Part shown: positions 44,989-53,344 of the stretch, one piece after another
Position numbering within the stretch: the stretch's first letter is position 1
Layout of the letters: each line of letters begins with the position of its first letter
Assembly (NCBI RefSeq): GCF_000938305.1
Contig: NZ_JYMT01000018.1
Location: 62,001 to 126,000, forward strand
Length of the DNA: 64,000 bases
Origin: Bradyrhizobium sp. LTSP885
GTDB taxonomy: Bacteria > Pseudomonadota > Alphaproteobacteria > Rhizobiales > Xanthobacteraceae
Direction of reading: 5' to 3'
Position numbers and translations under genes: made by a program
Notes under the pieces: generated by a model
What the model was told of the DNA's origin: nothing
The model's input: only the letters and a program-made list of their open reading frames with translations
The model's database searches: none

Positions 44989-46046
44989 TGCCGTGACCGC
45001 CAGTTGAGATAGGCGCTCATTCCCGGTCGCAACTCGGGCACCGGCTGGACCGGGTAGGCGCGGATCGAAAACGTCCGCAGGTCGAAATCGCCCGTGGCGC
45101 GCGTCGCCCGCCAGCTCGCATACTCGCCCTTGGTGGCGATGAGCTTGACCTCGACCGTGACACGGCGATCATCGAGCGCCGGAATATGGACATCGAAGCG
45201 ATCTCCGACCTTCAGGCTCTTGACCAGATCCTCGCGAAGATCGAAGTGGATCCAGACGTCGGCCAGATCGATCAAGGTCACCAGCGGCACGCCTGGCGAC
45301 ACATATTCGCCCGGCTCTACATTGCGCTGATAGATCTGCGTCGCAACGGGGGCATAGACCACGAGTTGATCGATGATCGACTGGACGCTCTGGATATCGG
45401 CGTTGGCCTTTTCGACGTTGGCTTTCGCGATGGCCCGCTCTTCCTTCGTGTAGCCATTGACAGCCTGCTCGTAGGCCGAGTTGGCCTGATCGAGCCCGCG
45501 TTCGCTCTCATGCAGCGCATCGGTCGCCTGATCGAGGCGGGCCTGTGGCGCATTGCCTTGCTCGGTCAGTGTATGAGTGCGGTCGAAGGTTTTCTGCGCC
45601 AGCACCTGAGCGGCCTGCGCTCGCTCCATTTCCGCTTTCCGCGCGGCGATGGTTTCCGCCCGCGTTCCGACCAGCACGTTGGCGAGCTGTGCCTCGGCAA
45701 CAGCCATCGCCGTTCTCATCTGTTCGAGCTTGGCGACCGTCTCCGGATTGTCGATCCTTACCAGTACTGCGTTTGCAGGGACGTTCTGGCCGCGTTCGAC
45801 GGGTATTTCCTTGACCCGTCCGTCGACGCGCGCCGCGATATCGAACCGCGTTGCATCGGCCTCGCCCTGCACGAGCAGCGGCACCGGCCGCAGCAGATAG
45901 AAGAGGGAAAGCGCGACGACGGTAGCCGCAACGATACCGACGATGATGGAAGGAGCACGCGTCGCGGTGTGCGTGCTCTTCTCTTGTCCGTCACCTGGTG
46001 CGTCGGCCCTCCCTTGAATTTCCTTGTCAGAGACCGGTGTGTCCAT
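44985..46046 (-). CDS. HlyD family efflux adaptor (periplasmic adaptor subunit)
   Basis: A 353-residue membrane-fusion protein with a cytosolic N-terminal stretch (residues 1-30), one helix at about 33-53 (IIVGIVAATVVALSLFYLL), the first half-lipoyl motif (DIAARVDGRVKEIPVERGQ), a long coiled-coil hairpin (about residues 80-200) and a barrel (YAPVATQIYQRNVEPGEYVSP). It is the first gene of the operon and overlaps the permease start by 4 bases. AAGGGAGTGAGGC precedes ATG. With two adaptors in one operon, each may serve a different half of the permease or form a mixed ring (inference). Confidence 0.9.
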   Translation of the reverse strand: MDTPVSDKEIQGRADAPGDGQEKSTHTATRAPSIIVGIVAATVVALSLFYLLRPVPLLVQGEADATRFDIAARVDGRVKEIPVERGQNVPANAVLVRIDNPETVAKLEQMRTAMAVAEAQLANVLVGTRAETIAARKAEMERAQAAQVLAQKTFDRTHTLTEQGNAPQARLDQATDALHESERGLDQANSAYEQAVNGYTKEERAIAKANVEKANADIQSVQSIIDQLVVYAPVATQIYQRNVEPGEYVSPGVPLVTLIDLADVWIHFDLREDLVKSLKVGDRFDVHIPALDDRRVTVEVKLIATKGEYASWRATRATGDFDLRTFSIRAYPVQPVPELRPGMSAYLNWRSRQ

Positions 46047-46462
46047 GCCTCACTCCCTTTCTCATGACCAGGGTAGCCATTTACTACTACAGTTTGTTGT
46101 CAAGCCCTGTCCAATCTCGATGTGCTGAATTCCTCGAGCAGGATGACGAACTATCGGCAAGATGCATCTCGCGGGCAACCTCTGCGGTTTGGATGTTTGA
46201 CGCCCTACTTGTTGAAAGCTGCTGCTCTCGTATCGGTTGTTGTCCCGATGCTGGGCCAACTTCGAAACGATCTCGGATTAAACGGCCGGCTGTGGCTCGG
46301 GACAATGTAGAGCCTCGCCGCCGTGGCGGGCGAAGAGCTCGCAAGGGATCGAGCAGCAACATTCCATCGGTGACATTCCTGTCCAAGCCGAGCGCCGCTG
46401 GTCGCGTCATAGTTCGCGCTCACCAGACCCGGTTCGTGGTCGGGCCATAACGCAGGTGCGAC
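46047..46462. other. divergent intergenic region, possible promoters
   Basis: About 416 bases between the exporter operon (minus) and the beta-propeller gene (plus). A minus-strand TTGACA (46103-46098) lies 52 bases upstream of the first adaptor start, but no good -10 element follows at the usual distance. No reading frame with family features is seen. Confidence 0.4.
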
Positions 46463-47368
46463 ATGCCAAAAGCCGTCACGAGTCCTTCCGAAAACGTCAC
46501 AGTCCCCCGCCTCTTCGTTCTCGAACTGAATGCAGGTTGCATTCACTTGATGAATGCGGATGGCTCCGATCGCACCACCATTGTGACGGGCTGTCACCTG
46601 CCGGACGGCATAGTGGTAGACGTTGATGCTGGCCATATCTACTGGACCAATATGGGCATCCCGAGCCTGGATGACGGGTCCATCGAGCGCGCCGATATCG
46701 ACGGCAAAAACCGCAGGATAATCGTCGCACAGGGACACACCCACACTCCGAAGCAGATCATCCTGGATAAGAAGGGCGGCAAGCTCTACTGGTGCGACCG
46801 CGAGGGCATGCGCGTCATGCGCTGCAATCTCGACGGCTTGCAGCTGGAGACGCTCATCGAATCCGGCCGCGGCGAAGCCGATGGCCGGGATCAGACGCGA
46901 TGGTGCGTTGGGCTGACGATCGATCCGAAATTCGGACATATCTACTGGACCCAAAAGGGCCCCGACAATGCCGGGCTCGGCCGCATTTTCCGCGCCAATG
47001 TCGAGATTCCTGCCGGTCAAACGGCGGCGACCAGGTCCGACATCGAGATCTTCTTCGACGCTCTGCCGGAACCGATCGATCTCGAGCTCGACCACAAGAA
47101 CCGCGTTCTCTACTGGACCGACCGCGGCGACCCTCCGCGCGGCAACACGGTGAACCGGGCCTCGGTCGACAACAAGCCTGCTGAGCCGGAGATTGTGGTG
47201 ACCCATCTCATGGAGGGGATCGGTATTGCGCTCGACGTTCCAAACGATCGCATGTTCGTGACCGATTTCGCCGGCTCGGTTTACTCCGCACGGCTCGATG
47301 GATCGGGTGAACGAAATTTCCTCTTCGCCCAGGGCAATCTCACCGGCATCGCCTACGCCGAAATCTGA
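46463..47368 (+). CDS. YWTD-repeat beta-propeller protein
   Basis: A 301-residue protein with repeated YWTD-like motifs typical of LDL-receptor class B propellers: HIYWTNMG, KLYWCDREG, HIYWTQKG and VLYWTDRGD. These are spaced about 45 residues apart, with LDGL, DGKNRR and VTDFAGS turns between, consistent with a six-bladed propeller. No signal peptide is present, so it is probably cytoplasmic. Lactonases and gluconolactonase-type enzymes share the fold, but no metal-site residues could be assigned. It starts a plus-strand cluster, with 21 bases before the dehydrogenase. A lactone-opening or scaffold role in the pathway is an inference. Confidence 0.75.
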   Translation: MPKAVTSPSENVTVPRLFVLELNAGCIHLMNADGSDRTTIVTGCHLPDGIVVDVDAGHIYWTNMGIPSLDDGSIERADIDGKNRRIIVAQGHTHTPKQIILDKKGGKLYWCDREGMRVMRCNLDGLQLETLIESGRGEADGRDQTRWCVGLTIDPKFGHIYWTQKGPDNAGLGRIFRANVEIPAGQTAATRSDIEIFFDALPEPIDLELDHKNRVLYWTDRGDPPRGNTVNRASVDNKPAEPEIVVTHLMEGIGIALDVPNDRMFVTDFAGSVYSARLDGSGERNFLFAQGNLTGIAYAEI

Positions 47369-47389
47369 CAAACGCATCGGAGAAACGAT

Positions 47390-48367
47390 ATGACCGACAC
47401 CAAGCCCATTCGCCGCATCGCCATCATCGGCACCGGCGTGATCGGCGCGAGCTGGAGCTCGCTGTTCCTCGCCAAGGGACTGCAGGTCGTCGCAACGGAC
47501 ATCGCGCCGAACGCAGAAGCCGCGTTGAGGAAGTTCGTCGAGACCGCCTGGCCTGCGCTCAAGCGATTGGGCCTGTCGCCCGGCGCGTCGCAGTCGAACC
47601 TGACGTTCACGCCCGACATCGCACAAGCGCTCGCCCGCGCCGACCTTGTCCAGGAGAACGGGCCGGAGCGGATCGATTTCAAGCAGAAGCTCTATGGGCA
47701 GCTCGACGAGTTGCTGCCGCCCGACGTGATCATCGCGTCGAGCTCGTCGGGGCTCACCATGAGCGAAATCCAGAAGGGCGCCGCGTCCCATCCCGAGCGC
47801 TGCGTCATCGCCCATCCGTTCAATCCGCCCCACCTGATTCCTCTCACCGAGATCGTCGGCGGGGCCAAGACCTCGGAGGCGACAATCCGGCGCGCTGAGG
47901 AATTCTATACGTCGATCGGGCAGCGGACGGTGCGGGTCAACAAGGAAATGCCGGGGCATGTCGCCAACCGTCTGCAGGCGGCGCTGAGCCGCGAAGTCTA
48001 TTACCTCGTTGCGGAGGGTGTCGTGAGCGCCGCCGATGTCGACACGGCCCTGTCCTGGGGTCCGGGTCTGCGCTGGGGTGTCATGGGCAGCATGATGCTC
48101 AACCATCTCGGCGGCGGTCCGGGCGGCATCGAGCATTTCTTCCAGCAGTTCACGGGTCCGATGACGGCCTGGTGGAAAACCCTCGGCTCGCCGGTACTCA
48201 CGCCGGAAGTGCAAAAGATACTCATCGACAGCGTCCATGCCGAGGCCGGATCGCGCACCATCGAGGAGCTGGAGGCGGAGCGTGACGAAGTCCTGCTCGG
48301 CCTGATCGAGCTGCGCAACAAGGTTGCCAAATCGAGCCAGACGAAATCGACAAAGTCGGTCGCCTGA
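47390..48367 (+). CDS. 3-hydroxyacyl-CoA dehydrogenase family protein (carnitine dehydrogenase-like)
   Basis: A 325-residue NAD-dependent dehydrogenase. The Rossmann motif IAIIGTGVIGASWS is near residue 11. QENGPERIDFKQKLY and SSSSGLTMSEIQ, then ERCVIAHPFNPPHLIPLTEI with the catalytic His near 140, are the family hallmarks. The C-terminal helical domain has LSWGPGLRWGVMG. The compact size and the sequence order resemble L-carnitine dehydrogenase and lambda-crystallin-type enzymes more than the long fatty-acid oxidation type. It oxidises a 3-hydroxy acid or acyl-CoA, substrate unknown. CGGAGAAACGAT precedes ATG. Confidence 0.88.
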   Translation: MTDTKPIRRIAIIGTGVIGASWSSLFLAKGLQVVATDIAPNAEAALRKFVETAWPALKRLGLSPGASQSNLTFTPDIAQALARADLVQENGPERIDFKQKLYGQLDELLPPDVIIASSSSGLTMSEIQKGAASHPERCVIAHPFNPPHLIPLTEIVGGAKTSEATIRRAEEFYTSIGQRTVRVNKEMPGHVANRLQAALSREVYYLVAEGVVSAADVDTALSWGPGLRWGVMGSMMLNHLGGGPGGIEHFFQQFTGPMTAWWKTLGSPVLTPEVQKILIDSVHAEAGSRTIEELEAERDEVLLGLIELRNKVAKSSQTKSTKSVA

Positions 48368-48454
48368 GACCAGGCGCCGCCATCGCGATCGATCGCACCC
48401 CCGACACGTTCTTCAATTTTTCCGGCGTTCAATCCGCAGCCAAAGGAGTCTCAA

Positions 48455-49675
48455 ATGCCCACCGCAGCCACCGCAGGCAAGACCGGTGCACCGAAGCCGG
48501 TGCCCGTCCCGAATGGCGACTTCTATCAGCTGGTCGACCTGCTCACTCCTGAGGAGAGATCGATCGTCAAGAAGGTGCGGACCTATATGGAGAGCAAGGT
48601 CCAGCCAATCATCAACAAATACTGGTCTGACGACGCCTTTCCGTTCGAGCTTTTGCCATCGTTCAAGGAGCTCGGCATCGGCGGCCTTGGCTTTCAGGGC
48701 TACGGCTGTGCTGGCGGCAACCAGAAGCTGTTCGGTTTCGTCGCGATGGAGATCGCACGCACCGACGCGTCGATCTGTACGTTCTGGGGCGTGCACAATG
48801 GCCTGGCGATGGGCTCGATCTATCTCGACGGATCGGAGGAGCAGAAGCAGAAATGGCTGCCGCAGATGGCGCGTTACGAAAAGATCGGCTGCTTCGGCCT
48901 CACCGAGCCGCTGGTCGGTTCGGGAACGAGCGGCGGCATGACCACGACGGCCAAGCGTGACGGCGACACCTGGATTCTCAATGGCCAGAAGCGATGGATC
49001 GGCAACGCGCCCTGGTGCGATCTCTCCATCATCTGGGCGCGCGATCTCGCCGACAACCAGGTGAAGGGTTTCATCGTCGAGAACAAGTCGACACCCGGAT
49101 TTAGCGTCGAGAAGATCGAGCACAAGATCGCGCTCAAGGTGGTCCAGAACGGCCAGATCACGCTGAAGGACGTAAGGGTGTCGGAGGCGAACCGCCTGCA
49201 GGGCGGCAACTCGTTCCGCGACACCGCCCGCGTGCTGCGGATGACGCGATACATGGTGGGGTGGGCATCGACCGGGATCCAGATGGGGGCATACGAAGCT
49301 ACCCTCAAATACGCCCAGGAGCGACTGCAATTCGGCAGGCCGATCGCGTCGTTCCAGATGATCCAGGATCTGCTGGCCAAGATGCTTGCCAACCTGACGG
49401 CGTGCCAGTGCCTGATGCTTCGCCTGGCGCAGCTCGATGACGAAGGCAAGCTCGACGACCATCATGCGGCGCTGGCGAAGGCGTTCTGCACGGCGAAATC
49501 GCGCGAGACGGTCTCATGGGGCCGCGAGGTCCTGGGCGGCAACGGCATCGTCGCCGACTACAATGTCGCGCGCTTCTTCGCCGATGCCGAAGCACTGTAC
49601 TCCTACGAAGGCACCTACCAGATGCAGAATCTGATCGTCGGCAAAGCCATCACTGGTCACGGCGCCTTCATCTGA
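48455..49675 (+). CDS. acyl-CoA dehydrogenase, glutaryl-CoA dehydrogenase-like
   Basis: A 406-residue flavoprotein. GFQGYGCAGGNQKLFGFVAM near residue 80, CFGLTEPLVGSGTSGG near 148, and YSYEGTYQMQNLIVGKAITG near 383 with the catalytic Glu, place it next to glutaryl-CoA dehydrogenases. In an alignment by eye, the Glu and Arg those enzymes use to bind the substrate carboxylate (Glu87 and Arg94 in the human enzyme) are Ala and Cys here (about residues 101 and 108). Decarboxylation of glutaryl-CoA is therefore unlikely, and a different acyl-CoA is probably oxidised. AAAGGAGTCTCAA precedes ATG. It is 87 bases after the dehydrogenase gene. Confidence 0.9.
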   Translation: MPTAATAGKTGAPKPVPVPNGDFYQLVDLLTPEERSIVKKVRTYMESKVQPIINKYWSDDAFPFELLPSFKELGIGGLGFQGYGCAGGNQKLFGFVAMEIARTDASICTFWGVHNGLAMGSIYLDGSEEQKQKWLPQMARYEKIGCFGLTEPLVGSGTSGGMTTTAKRDGDTWILNGQKRWIGNAPWCDLSIIWARDLADNQVKGFIVENKSTPGFSVEKIEHKIALKVVQNGQITLKDVRVSEANRLQGGNSFRDTARVLRMTRYMVGWASTGIQMGAYEATLKYAQERLQFGRPIASFQMIQDLLAKMLANLTACQCLMLRLAQLDDEGKLDDHHAALAKAFCTAKSRETVSWGREVLGGNGIVADYNVARFFADAEALYSYEGTYQMQNLIVGKAITGHGAFI

Positions 49676-49688
49676 CATCCCGAGCGGC

Positions 49689-49708
49689 GCCGGCGCTCCG
49701 ACGCCGGC
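49689..49708. other. hairpin between acyl-CoA dehydrogenase and crotonase
   Basis: GCCGGCG-CTCCGA-CGCCGGC forms a perfect 7-bp stem in the 60-base gap. No T-run follows. It may set differential expression of the genes on either side. Confidence 0.4.
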
Positions 49709-49735
49709 TGCCCTCCCAATCCAGGAGATACGATT

Positions 49736-50587
49736 ATGGCTTCGCAAGCTGCACCGCTCACCCCTTCGCCTGCAACAGTACCCAACTCCTTGCCGCGGGC
49801 GGCGTTGGCGCTTGCGAACGTCCTGTACGAGAAAAAGGGTTCGATCGCCTACGTGACGGTCAATCGGCCCAAGGTGCTCAACGCGCTCAATACGCCGACC
49901 TGGACCGATTTGCGCGCCGCATTCGAGGATGCAAAGGCCGACGCGTCGGTACACGGCGTGATCCTCACCGGCGCAGGCGACAAGGCCTTCATCGCCGGCG
50001 CCGACATCAGCGAACTTGCACATGTCGACGCCTACGACGCGGAGGAGTCCAGCCGGTTCGGGCAAGGTGTGCTGGACGTCATCGAAAATCTTGGCAAGCC
50101 GGTGATCGCAGCCATCAATGGTTTTGCGCTCGGCGGCGGCTGCGAGACGGCGATGGCCTGCACCATCAGGGTCGCTGTGGAGCATGCCAAATTTGGGCAA
50201 CCCGAGGTCAAGCTGGGCCTGTTGCCCGGTGGTGGCGGAACGCAGCGCTTGCCGCGTCTGGTGGGCAAGGGGCGTGCGTTGCAGCTGATCCTCACGGGCG
50301 AGACGATTTCCGCACAGGAAGCCCATCGCATCGGCCTCGTCAACGAAGTCGTTCCTGCAGCCGGCCTGATCGACCGTGCCGAGACGATCCTGAAGCAGAT
50401 CGCGGCCAACGCGCCGATCGCTGTGAAGTTCTCGCTGGAGGCGGCCAACAAGGGGATGGACACCAGCCAGGCCGAGGGTTTTGCGCTCGAAGCGTCCTAT
50501 TTCGGCATCTGCGCGGCAACGGAAGACAAGAAGGAAGGCACAACCGCCTTCCTCGAAAAACGCGCGCCGCAGTTTCGCGGTCGGTGA
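49736..50587 (+). CDS. enoyl-CoA hydratase/isomerase (crotonase) family protein
   Basis: A 283-residue crotonase-fold enzyme with an N-terminal extension of about 30 residues. AGDKAFIAGADISEL, GFALGGGCETAMACT and FGQPEVKLGLLPGGGGTQRLPR carry the oxyanion loop and both catalytic Glu positions of classical hydratases. It should thus hydrate a 2-enoyl-CoA. CAGGAGATACGATT precedes ATG. Within the cluster it would act after the acyl-CoA dehydrogenase and before the 3-hydroxyacyl dehydrogenase, as in beta-oxidation or in carnitine-type metabolism (CaiD-like). Confidence 0.9.
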   Translation: MASQAAPLTPSPATVPNSLPRAALALANVLYEKKGSIAYVTVNRPKVLNALNTPTWTDLRAAFEDAKADASVHGVILTGAGDKAFIAGADISELAHVDAYDAEESSRFGQGVLDVIENLGKPVIAAINGFALGGGCETAMACTIRVAVEHAKFGQPEVKLGLLPGGGGTQRLPRLVGKGRALQLILTGETISAQEAHRIGLVNEVVPAAGLIDRAETILKQIAANAPIAVKFSLEAANKGMDTSQAEGFALEASYFGICAATEDKKEGTTAFLEKRAPQFRGR

Positions 50588-50623
50588 AACATTCCACATA
50601 CGGCGATTTTGGAAGGGACAGCT

Positions 50624-51850
50624 ATGGCAAGCGACAATATCTTCTCTGGACTGAAAGTGGTCGATCTCGCGAGCTTCATCGCAGGCCCCAGCGCCGCGGT
50701 GATCCTGTCGGATTTCGGTGCCGACGTCATCAAGGTGGAGCCGCCGAGCGGCGAACTGTGGCGACATGCCAACCATCTCCCGCCGCAACCAGTCGCGGAG
50801 GACGCCTATCCCTGGCATCTGGCCAATCGCAACAAGCGCGGCATCGCCCTTGATCTGAAATCCCCGAGCGCCCATCAGGTCCTCGAAAAGCTGGTCAAAT
50901 GGGCTGACGTTCTCATCGTCAACACGCCGCATCCCGCGCGTGCACGATTGAAGCTCGAATATCAGGATGTTGTGCAGTGGAATTCGCGACTGATCTACGC
51001 GGACATCTCGGGCTTCGGCGACAAGGGGCCGGATGCGAATCTCCCCGGCTTCGACATAACGTCCTATTGGGCACGCAGCGGTTTGCTGTCGATGACGCGC
51101 GATGCCGGCGCGCCGCCGACCTGGCCGGTCGCCGGCAGCGGTGACAATGCGACCGCCGTCGGGCTTTATTCGGCGATCGTCACGGCCCTTTATCGTCGCG
51201 AGCGCACGGGGGAGGGGGCGCATGTCACGACCTCGCTGCTCGCCGAAGGCGTGTGGTCCGCCAGCGTCTCGATCCAGGCAGCACTTTGCGATGCGAAGTT
51301 CTTCGGGCTGCACGATCGCAAGAATCCAGCGAATGCGGCGATGAACGTCTGGCGCGCCAAGGATGACACCTGGTTCGTTCTCATCATCACGCCCGACAAG
51401 CTGGCGGCCGTCGCCAAGGCCATCGGCCGCCCTGACCTTCTGACCGATCCCCGCTTCTCCGATCCGGCGAAGCTGACGGCGAATATGCCACAGCTCACGG
51501 CGATCCTCGACGAGATCTTCAGCAGCGAGCCGATGGCCCATTGGTACGAGGTGTTCAATGGCGTCCACGTGACGTTCGGAGCGGTACGTGGGCCGCAGGA
51601 GGTGATCAACGATCCTCAGCTCCAGGCGAACGATATCATTGTTCCGCTTAGTGGTGCCGGCGGCAAGCTGACGTCCACGATCAGCAGCCCGATGCAGGTG
51701 CATGGCGTCGCCAAAGTACCCGCCAAGCGCGCCCCGAAGATTGGAGAGCACAATGAGGAGGTTCTCCGGCAACTCGGATTTAGCGCGGCCGAGATCGACG
51801 GTTTGCATGAAAGCGGTGCGATTCCGAAAGCAAAGGAACATGCGGCCTAG
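50624..51850 (+). CDS. CaiB/BaiF class III CoA transferase
   Basis: A 408-residue class III CoA transferase. GLKVVDLASFIAGPSAAVILSDFGADVIKVEPP at the N-terminus, RNKRGIALDLKSP near 72, and PGFDITSYWARSG near 143, with the catalytic Asp that forms the acyl anhydride, are complete. The RTGEGAHVTTSLLAEG block is also typical. It moves CoA between an acyl-CoA and a free acid; the donor and acceptor are unknown. GGAAGGGACAGCT precedes ATG 50624. It probably activates the substrate for the two crotonases and the dehydrogenases in the same cluster. A strong hairpin follows. Confidence 0.92.
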   Translation: MASDNIFSGLKVVDLASFIAGPSAAVILSDFGADVIKVEPPSGELWRHANHLPPQPVAEDAYPWHLANRNKRGIALDLKSPSAHQVLEKLVKWADVLIVNTPHPARARLKLEYQDVVQWNSRLIYADISGFGDKGPDANLPGFDITSYWARSGLLSMTRDAGAPPTWPVAGSGDNATAVGLYSAIVTALYRRERTGEGAHVTTSLLAEGVWSASVSIQAALCDAKFFGLHDRKNPANAAMNVWRAKDDTWFVLIITPDKLAAVAKAIGRPDLLTDPRFSDPAKLTANMPQLTAILDEIFSSEPMAHWYEVFNGVHVTFGAVRGPQEVINDPQLQANDIIVPLSGAGGKLTSTISSPMQVHGVAKVPAKRAPKIGEHNEEVLRQLGFSAAEIDGLHESGAIPKAKEHAA

Positions 51851-51863
51851 CTCGGCGACACGC

Positions 51864-51887
51864 TCGGGGCGGCGGCAGCCGCCCCGA
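51864..51887. terminator. strong hairpin after the CoA transferase gene
   Basis: TCGGGGCGGC-GGCA-GCCGCCCCGA is a perfect 10-bp stem with a 4-base loop, 14 bases after the stop. A T-run is lacking, but its strength suggests transcript end or stabilisation. Confidence 0.55.
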
Positions 51888-51933
51888 ACCTCGATTTGCC
51901 ATGAAATTCAGCAAACAAACCCGGAATTTGACA

Positions 51934-52719
51934 ATGGATGATATCATTACCGAACACGCGGGAAGCGTCTTGCGCGTCCAGTTCAACCGCCCGACAAAGC
52001 GGAATGCGATGACGTCAGCCATGTACGTGGCTCTCGCCGGCATCTTCAACAAGGCGGCGAGTGACGAGAGCACGCGTGTCGTGCTTTGGCATGGCGCGGG
52101 AGATTCGTTCTGCGCGGGCAACGATATCGAGGATTTTCTCAAGAATCCTCCAGGGCCGGGCGAATCGCCACAAGCCGGCCTCATGCATGCGTTCGCTAAC
52201 TTCGACAAGCCAGTCGTGGTGGCGGTCCAGGGCGCCGCCATCGGTGGTGGCACCACCATGCTGACGCACTGCGACTTCATCTATGCCGGCGAGAGCGCGA
52301 AATTCCAGATGCCCTTCATCAATCTTGCTGTCGTACCGGAGTTCGGATCGAGCTGCTCGGTGCCGGCGCGGATCGGTCACCTCCGTGCCGCGGAGCTGAT
52401 TTTGTTGGGATCTCCGTTTGATGCCGGGCGGGCCGGGGAGTTGGGTCTGGTGACCGAGGTCGTATCCGACAAGGACGTCTTGGTAAAGGCGGCCGAAACG
52501 GCCCGGAAATTGGCAGCGAAGCCGGCCGCAGCGCTGCAAGCCAGCAAGAGGCTCATGAAGCGGCCGTTTCGTGAACAGCTCAAGGCGGCGATGAAGGCCG
52601 AGAATGAAGAGTTCAGCGTGCAAGTCCGCTCTGAAGACGCAAAGGAGGCGTTCTCGGCTTTCCTGGAAAAGCGCAAGCCCGACTTCACGAAGAGCACGAA
52701 ATCTCCAGCGACCGCATGA
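51934..52719 (+). CDS. enoyl-CoA hydratase/isomerase (crotonase) family protein
   Basis: A 261-residue crotonase-fold protein of the same subtype as the gene at 12388-13149: SFCAGNDIEDFL, GAAIGGGTTMLTHCD and MPFINLAVVPEFGSSCSVP. The first catalytic Glu is replaced by Thr, while a Pro-Glu remains, so isomerisation or another crotonase reaction may be catalysed. ATG 51934 is preferred since CGGAAT lies upstream; ATG 51901 is in frame and would add 11 residues. The stop overlaps the FMN reductase start by 4 bases. It follows a hairpin, so its transcription may be partly separate. Confidence 0.87.
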   Translation: MDDIITEHAGSVLRVQFNRPTKRNAMTSAMYVALAGIFNKAASDESTRVVLWHGAGDSFCAGNDIEDFLKNPPGPGESPQAGLMHAFANFDKPVVVAVQGAAIGGGTTMLTHCDFIYAGESAKFQMPFINLAVVPEFGSSCSVPARIGHLRAAELILLGSPFDAGRAGELGLVTEVVSDKDVLVKAAETARKLAAKPAAALQASKRLMKRPFREQLKAAMKAENEEFSVQVRSEDAKEAFSAFLEKRKPDFTKSTKSPATA

Positions 52720-53282
52720 CCATGGATAAGCCGATGAACGTGTGCGTATTGGTTGGGAGTCTGCGGAAAGCTTCGATCAACGGAATGCTGGCGAATGCGC
52801 TGATATCACTCGCGCCATCTTCGATGACGCTTGAAATTGTCGAGATCGGACAATTGCCGCTGTTCAATCAGGATCTCGAGACCGGCGCTTCGCCCGCGCA
52901 ATGGACCGCGTTCCGGCAGCGCGTCAGGGCCGCTGACGCGGTGCTGTTCGTCACGCCTGAATATAACCGTTCGGTGCCGGCGGCTCTCAAGAATGCACTG
53001 GACGTTGGCTCCAGGCCGTATGGAAGCAGCGTCTGGGACCGCAAGCCCGGTGCGATCATGAGCGGTTCGCCGAGCGCAATCGGGGCCTTCGGTGCCAATC
53101 ACCATCTCAGGCAGTCGCTGGTGTTTCTGAACGTGCCGACCATGCAGCAGCCCGAGGCCTATGTCGGCCACGCTGACAAGCTGTTCGATGAACATGGCAA
53201 GCTCGTCAACGATGGCACCCGTAAATTCCTGCAGGAGTTCATGCAGGCGTTCGCGAATTGGGTCGAGACGATCCGCTCTTAA
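52716..53282 (+). CDS. NADPH-dependent FMN reductase family protein
   Basis: A 188-residue flavodoxin-like protein of the NADPH-dependent FMN reductase group (chromate/azo-reductase-like). VLVGSLRKASINGMLANAL near residue 11 binds the phosphate, VTPEYNRSVPAALKNALD near 78 is the core family signature, and SGSPSAIGAFGANHHLRQSL is near 118. It reduces FMN or a quinone/xenobiotic with NAD(P)H. It overlaps the crotonase stop by 4 bases (ATGA), so it is coupled to the cluster and may supply reduced flavin. A second in-frame ATG at 52722 is possible. Confidence 0.88.
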   Translation: MTMDKPMNVCVLVGSLRKASINGMLANALISLAPSSMTLEIVEIGQLPLFNQDLETGASPAQWTAFRQRVRAADAVLFVTPEYNRSVPAALKNALDVGSRPYGSSVWDRKPGAIMSGSPSAIGAFGANHHLRQSLVFLNVPTMQQPEAYVGHADKLFDEHGKLVNDGTRKFLQEFMQAFANWVETIRS

Positions 53283-53344
53283 GGCCGGTGCATCCGATGT
53301 CTTGCGGCGAGCGCGGGCGGCGCATTGAAATCGCGGGGTGAGGC

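Noticed and set aside
46098..46103. TTGACA as a firm promoter of the exporter operon
   Set aside because: No acceptable -10 hexamer lies at 16-18 bases, so it is only mentioned in the intergenic entry.
46205..48238. 677-codon minus-strand frame opposite the propeller and dehydrogenase genes
   Set aside because: Same reason: no family motif, and the sense genes show clear motifs.
48455..49675. Calling this gene gcdH
   Set aside because: The overall similarity fits, but the residues that bind the glutaryl carboxylate appear to be missing.
49514..51841. 775-codon minus-strand frame opposite the acyl-CoA dehydrogenase, crotonase and CoA transferase
   Set aside because: It is antisense to three well-supported genes and has no domain. 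It is a by-product of codon use on the other strand.
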